Positions 63,129-64,000 of a stretch of DNA of 64,000 bases are shown here, piece by piece. Position 1 is the stretch's first letter. The number at the start of each line of letters is the position of its first letter. The notes beneath the pieces were generated by a model that did no database searches, had not been told where the DNA came from, and worked only from the letters and a program-made list of their open reading frames with translations. Source of the stretch: Agrobacterium genomosp. 13 str. CFBP 6927 (GTDB lineage Bacteria > Pseudomonadota > Alphaproteobacteria > Rhizobiales > Rhizobiaceae); the NCBI GenBank assembly GCA_900012615.1, contig LT009757.1, forward strand, positions 852,096 to 916,095. Reading direction: 5' to 3'. A program made the translations under genes and the position numbers.

Positions 63129-64000
63129 TTAGTGAGAAAGCGGCTCGCCGAAGGCGGAAACAATGGTTGCCGCCGGGCTTTTGCCAGCCAGCAGCGCCGC
63201 CAGCAGAATGCGGGCTTGCCCCGGCCGAAGGGTGGAGGAATGCACCGCGCCCGCCGCAACGAGATCATGCCCGCCGCCGCCGCCGCCATAACTCGCCACC
63301 AGCAGCCCTTCCGGCACACGGCTGGAAACGACGACGGGAACACCTTGCTCGGTACAACGCTTCACGGCAACGGCAATGCCCGGATTGGCGTTGCCGGAAC
63401 CAAGTGCCGCAAGCACGATCCCATCAGCACCGGCCTTTAGGCTGGCCTCGATATGGGCGGCATCGCATCCGGGATAAATGGCAACGATATCGACCCGCAG
63501 ATCGGCGACGGGAGCGGCAAGGTCCATCGCTGCGGCATGCGCCGCCGGTCGCGCGGAGCGAAAGGCATCCGCGGCATCCGCACTCCGCTTGTAAAGCCCC
63601 CAGGCCGGCAGGCACCTGCCGCCGAAGGACAGGAGTACGCCGCGCTCGGCATTCGCCTGATCGAGTGCGGTTTCAATCGCCCGAGCCAGATTGGCCGGCC
63701 CATCCGCATTCGGATGGTCCGCGGTGAATTGCGCGCCGGTGAAGACAACCGGTTTGGTGATGGCGTGCTGCAAGTGCACGAGCAGCGAGGATTCCTCCAT
63801 CGCGTCGGTGCCGTGCAGAATAACGACGCCTGCCACGGCGGGGTCATTGAGCTCCACGCCAACGGCGTCGCTGATGCGCTGCATGTCGGCCAATGTCAGG
63901 CTGGAAGAGTCCTTCGCCATCAGATCAACCGGCTTCAGCCGGGCGGCGATCTGCGGAACCAGCGCAAGCAGGTCCTCGCCCGAAAGGCTGGGCGTGCTGG
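63129..64000 (-). CDS. L-asparaginase family protein, 5' end outside window
   Basis: Cytosolic or periplasmic enzyme that hydrolyses L-asparagine to aspartate and ammonia. The frame stays open beyond ATG 63920 to the window edge (SLSGEDLLALVPQIAARL), so the start is outside. The catalytic motif VVILHGTDAMEESS is visible, as is FTGAQFTADHPNADGPANL. The catalytic lysine is in YKRSADAADAFRS. The first catalytic threonine motif is beyond the edge. Type I or II cannot be told without the N-terminus. A hairpin (63096-63117) follows its stop without a T run. Confidence 0.85.
   Translation of the reverse strand, partial: STPSLSGEDLLALVPQIAARLKPVDLMAKDSSSLTLADMQRISDAVGVELNDPAVAGVVILHGTDAMEESSLLVHLQHAITKPVVFTGAQFTADHPNADGPANLARAIETALDQANAERGVLLSFGGRCLPAWGLYKRSADAADAFRSARPAAHAAAMDLAAPVADLRVDIVAIYPGCDAAHIEASLKAGADGIVLAALGSGNANPGIAVAVKRCTEQGVPVVVSSRVPEGLLVASYGGGGGGHDLVAAGAVHSSTLRPGQARILLAALLAGKSPAATIVSAFGEPLSH

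Overview
The window reads as chromosomal or chromid DNA of an alphaproteobacterium in the Rhizobiales, most likely Agrobacterium or a close Rhizobium-group relative. Evidence: GC-rich sequence with dense short operons, frequent GTG and TTG starts, and many families typical of this order. These include DUF1192, DUF1465/RcdA, DUF1244, DUF2312/GapR, DUF1036, an Omp10-type lipoprotein and homospermidine synthase. L31 and L36 lack zinc cysteines, and TTAA-N7-TTAA CtrA boxes are present. From memory the gene order resembles the linear chromosome of A. fabrum C58. No search was run, and the replicon cannot be told from the window. I see no rRNA, tRNA, CRISPR array, insertion sequence, phage or integrated element.

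Layout. 1-2.5 kb: end of pgk and a class I aldolase gene behind a perfect 27-bp palindromic operator. 2.6-5.4 kb: an MFS transporter, DUF1192, the CtrA-degradation adaptor gene rcdA behind two CtrA boxes with a candidate small RNA between them, and rpmE. 5.7-15 kb: ABC exporter, FAD dehydrogenase, a MotA/OmpA stator-like pair, suhB, a Sel1-repeat protein, a divergent ThiE-like protein and a TauE/SafE permease. 15-21 kb: two YdcH-like genes, purEK, rpmJ, a TPR protein, a HEPN-like accessory gene, gapR, DUF1244, N-formylglutamate amidohydrolase and DUF1036. 21-30 kb: pyk, a DUF882 peptidase, a sigma-54 activator, oligoendopeptidase F, a class IV aminotransferase and a diguanylate cyclase. 30-46.6 kb: homospermidine synthase, Omp10-like lipoprotein, 5'-nucleotidase with LysM, hemH, an SPFH/NfeD pair, kdsD, a lone PAS protein, a beta-barrel protein, galU, a lytic transglycosylase, an SGNH protein and a two-component system. 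46.7-53 kb: gltB-gltD with a small membrane-protein gene between them. 53.5-64 kb: threonine aldolase, a full kdpFABCDE operon with two additional small genes, and an asparaginase cut by the window end.

How genes work together. Central carbon flux (pgk, fba, pyk), purine synthesis (purEK), ammonium assimilation (gltBD) and potassium uptake (kdp) account for most of the housekeeping content. A second theme is the envelope and periplasm: lytic transglycosylase, DUF882 peptidase, LysM nucleotidase, OmpA stator, Omp10, beta-barrel, kdsD and galU. A third is cell-cycle and nucleoid control (rcdA with CtrA boxes, gapR). The most interesting non-coding region is 4123-4521. The most interesting coding extras are the very small membrane-protein genes inside the kdp and glt operons.
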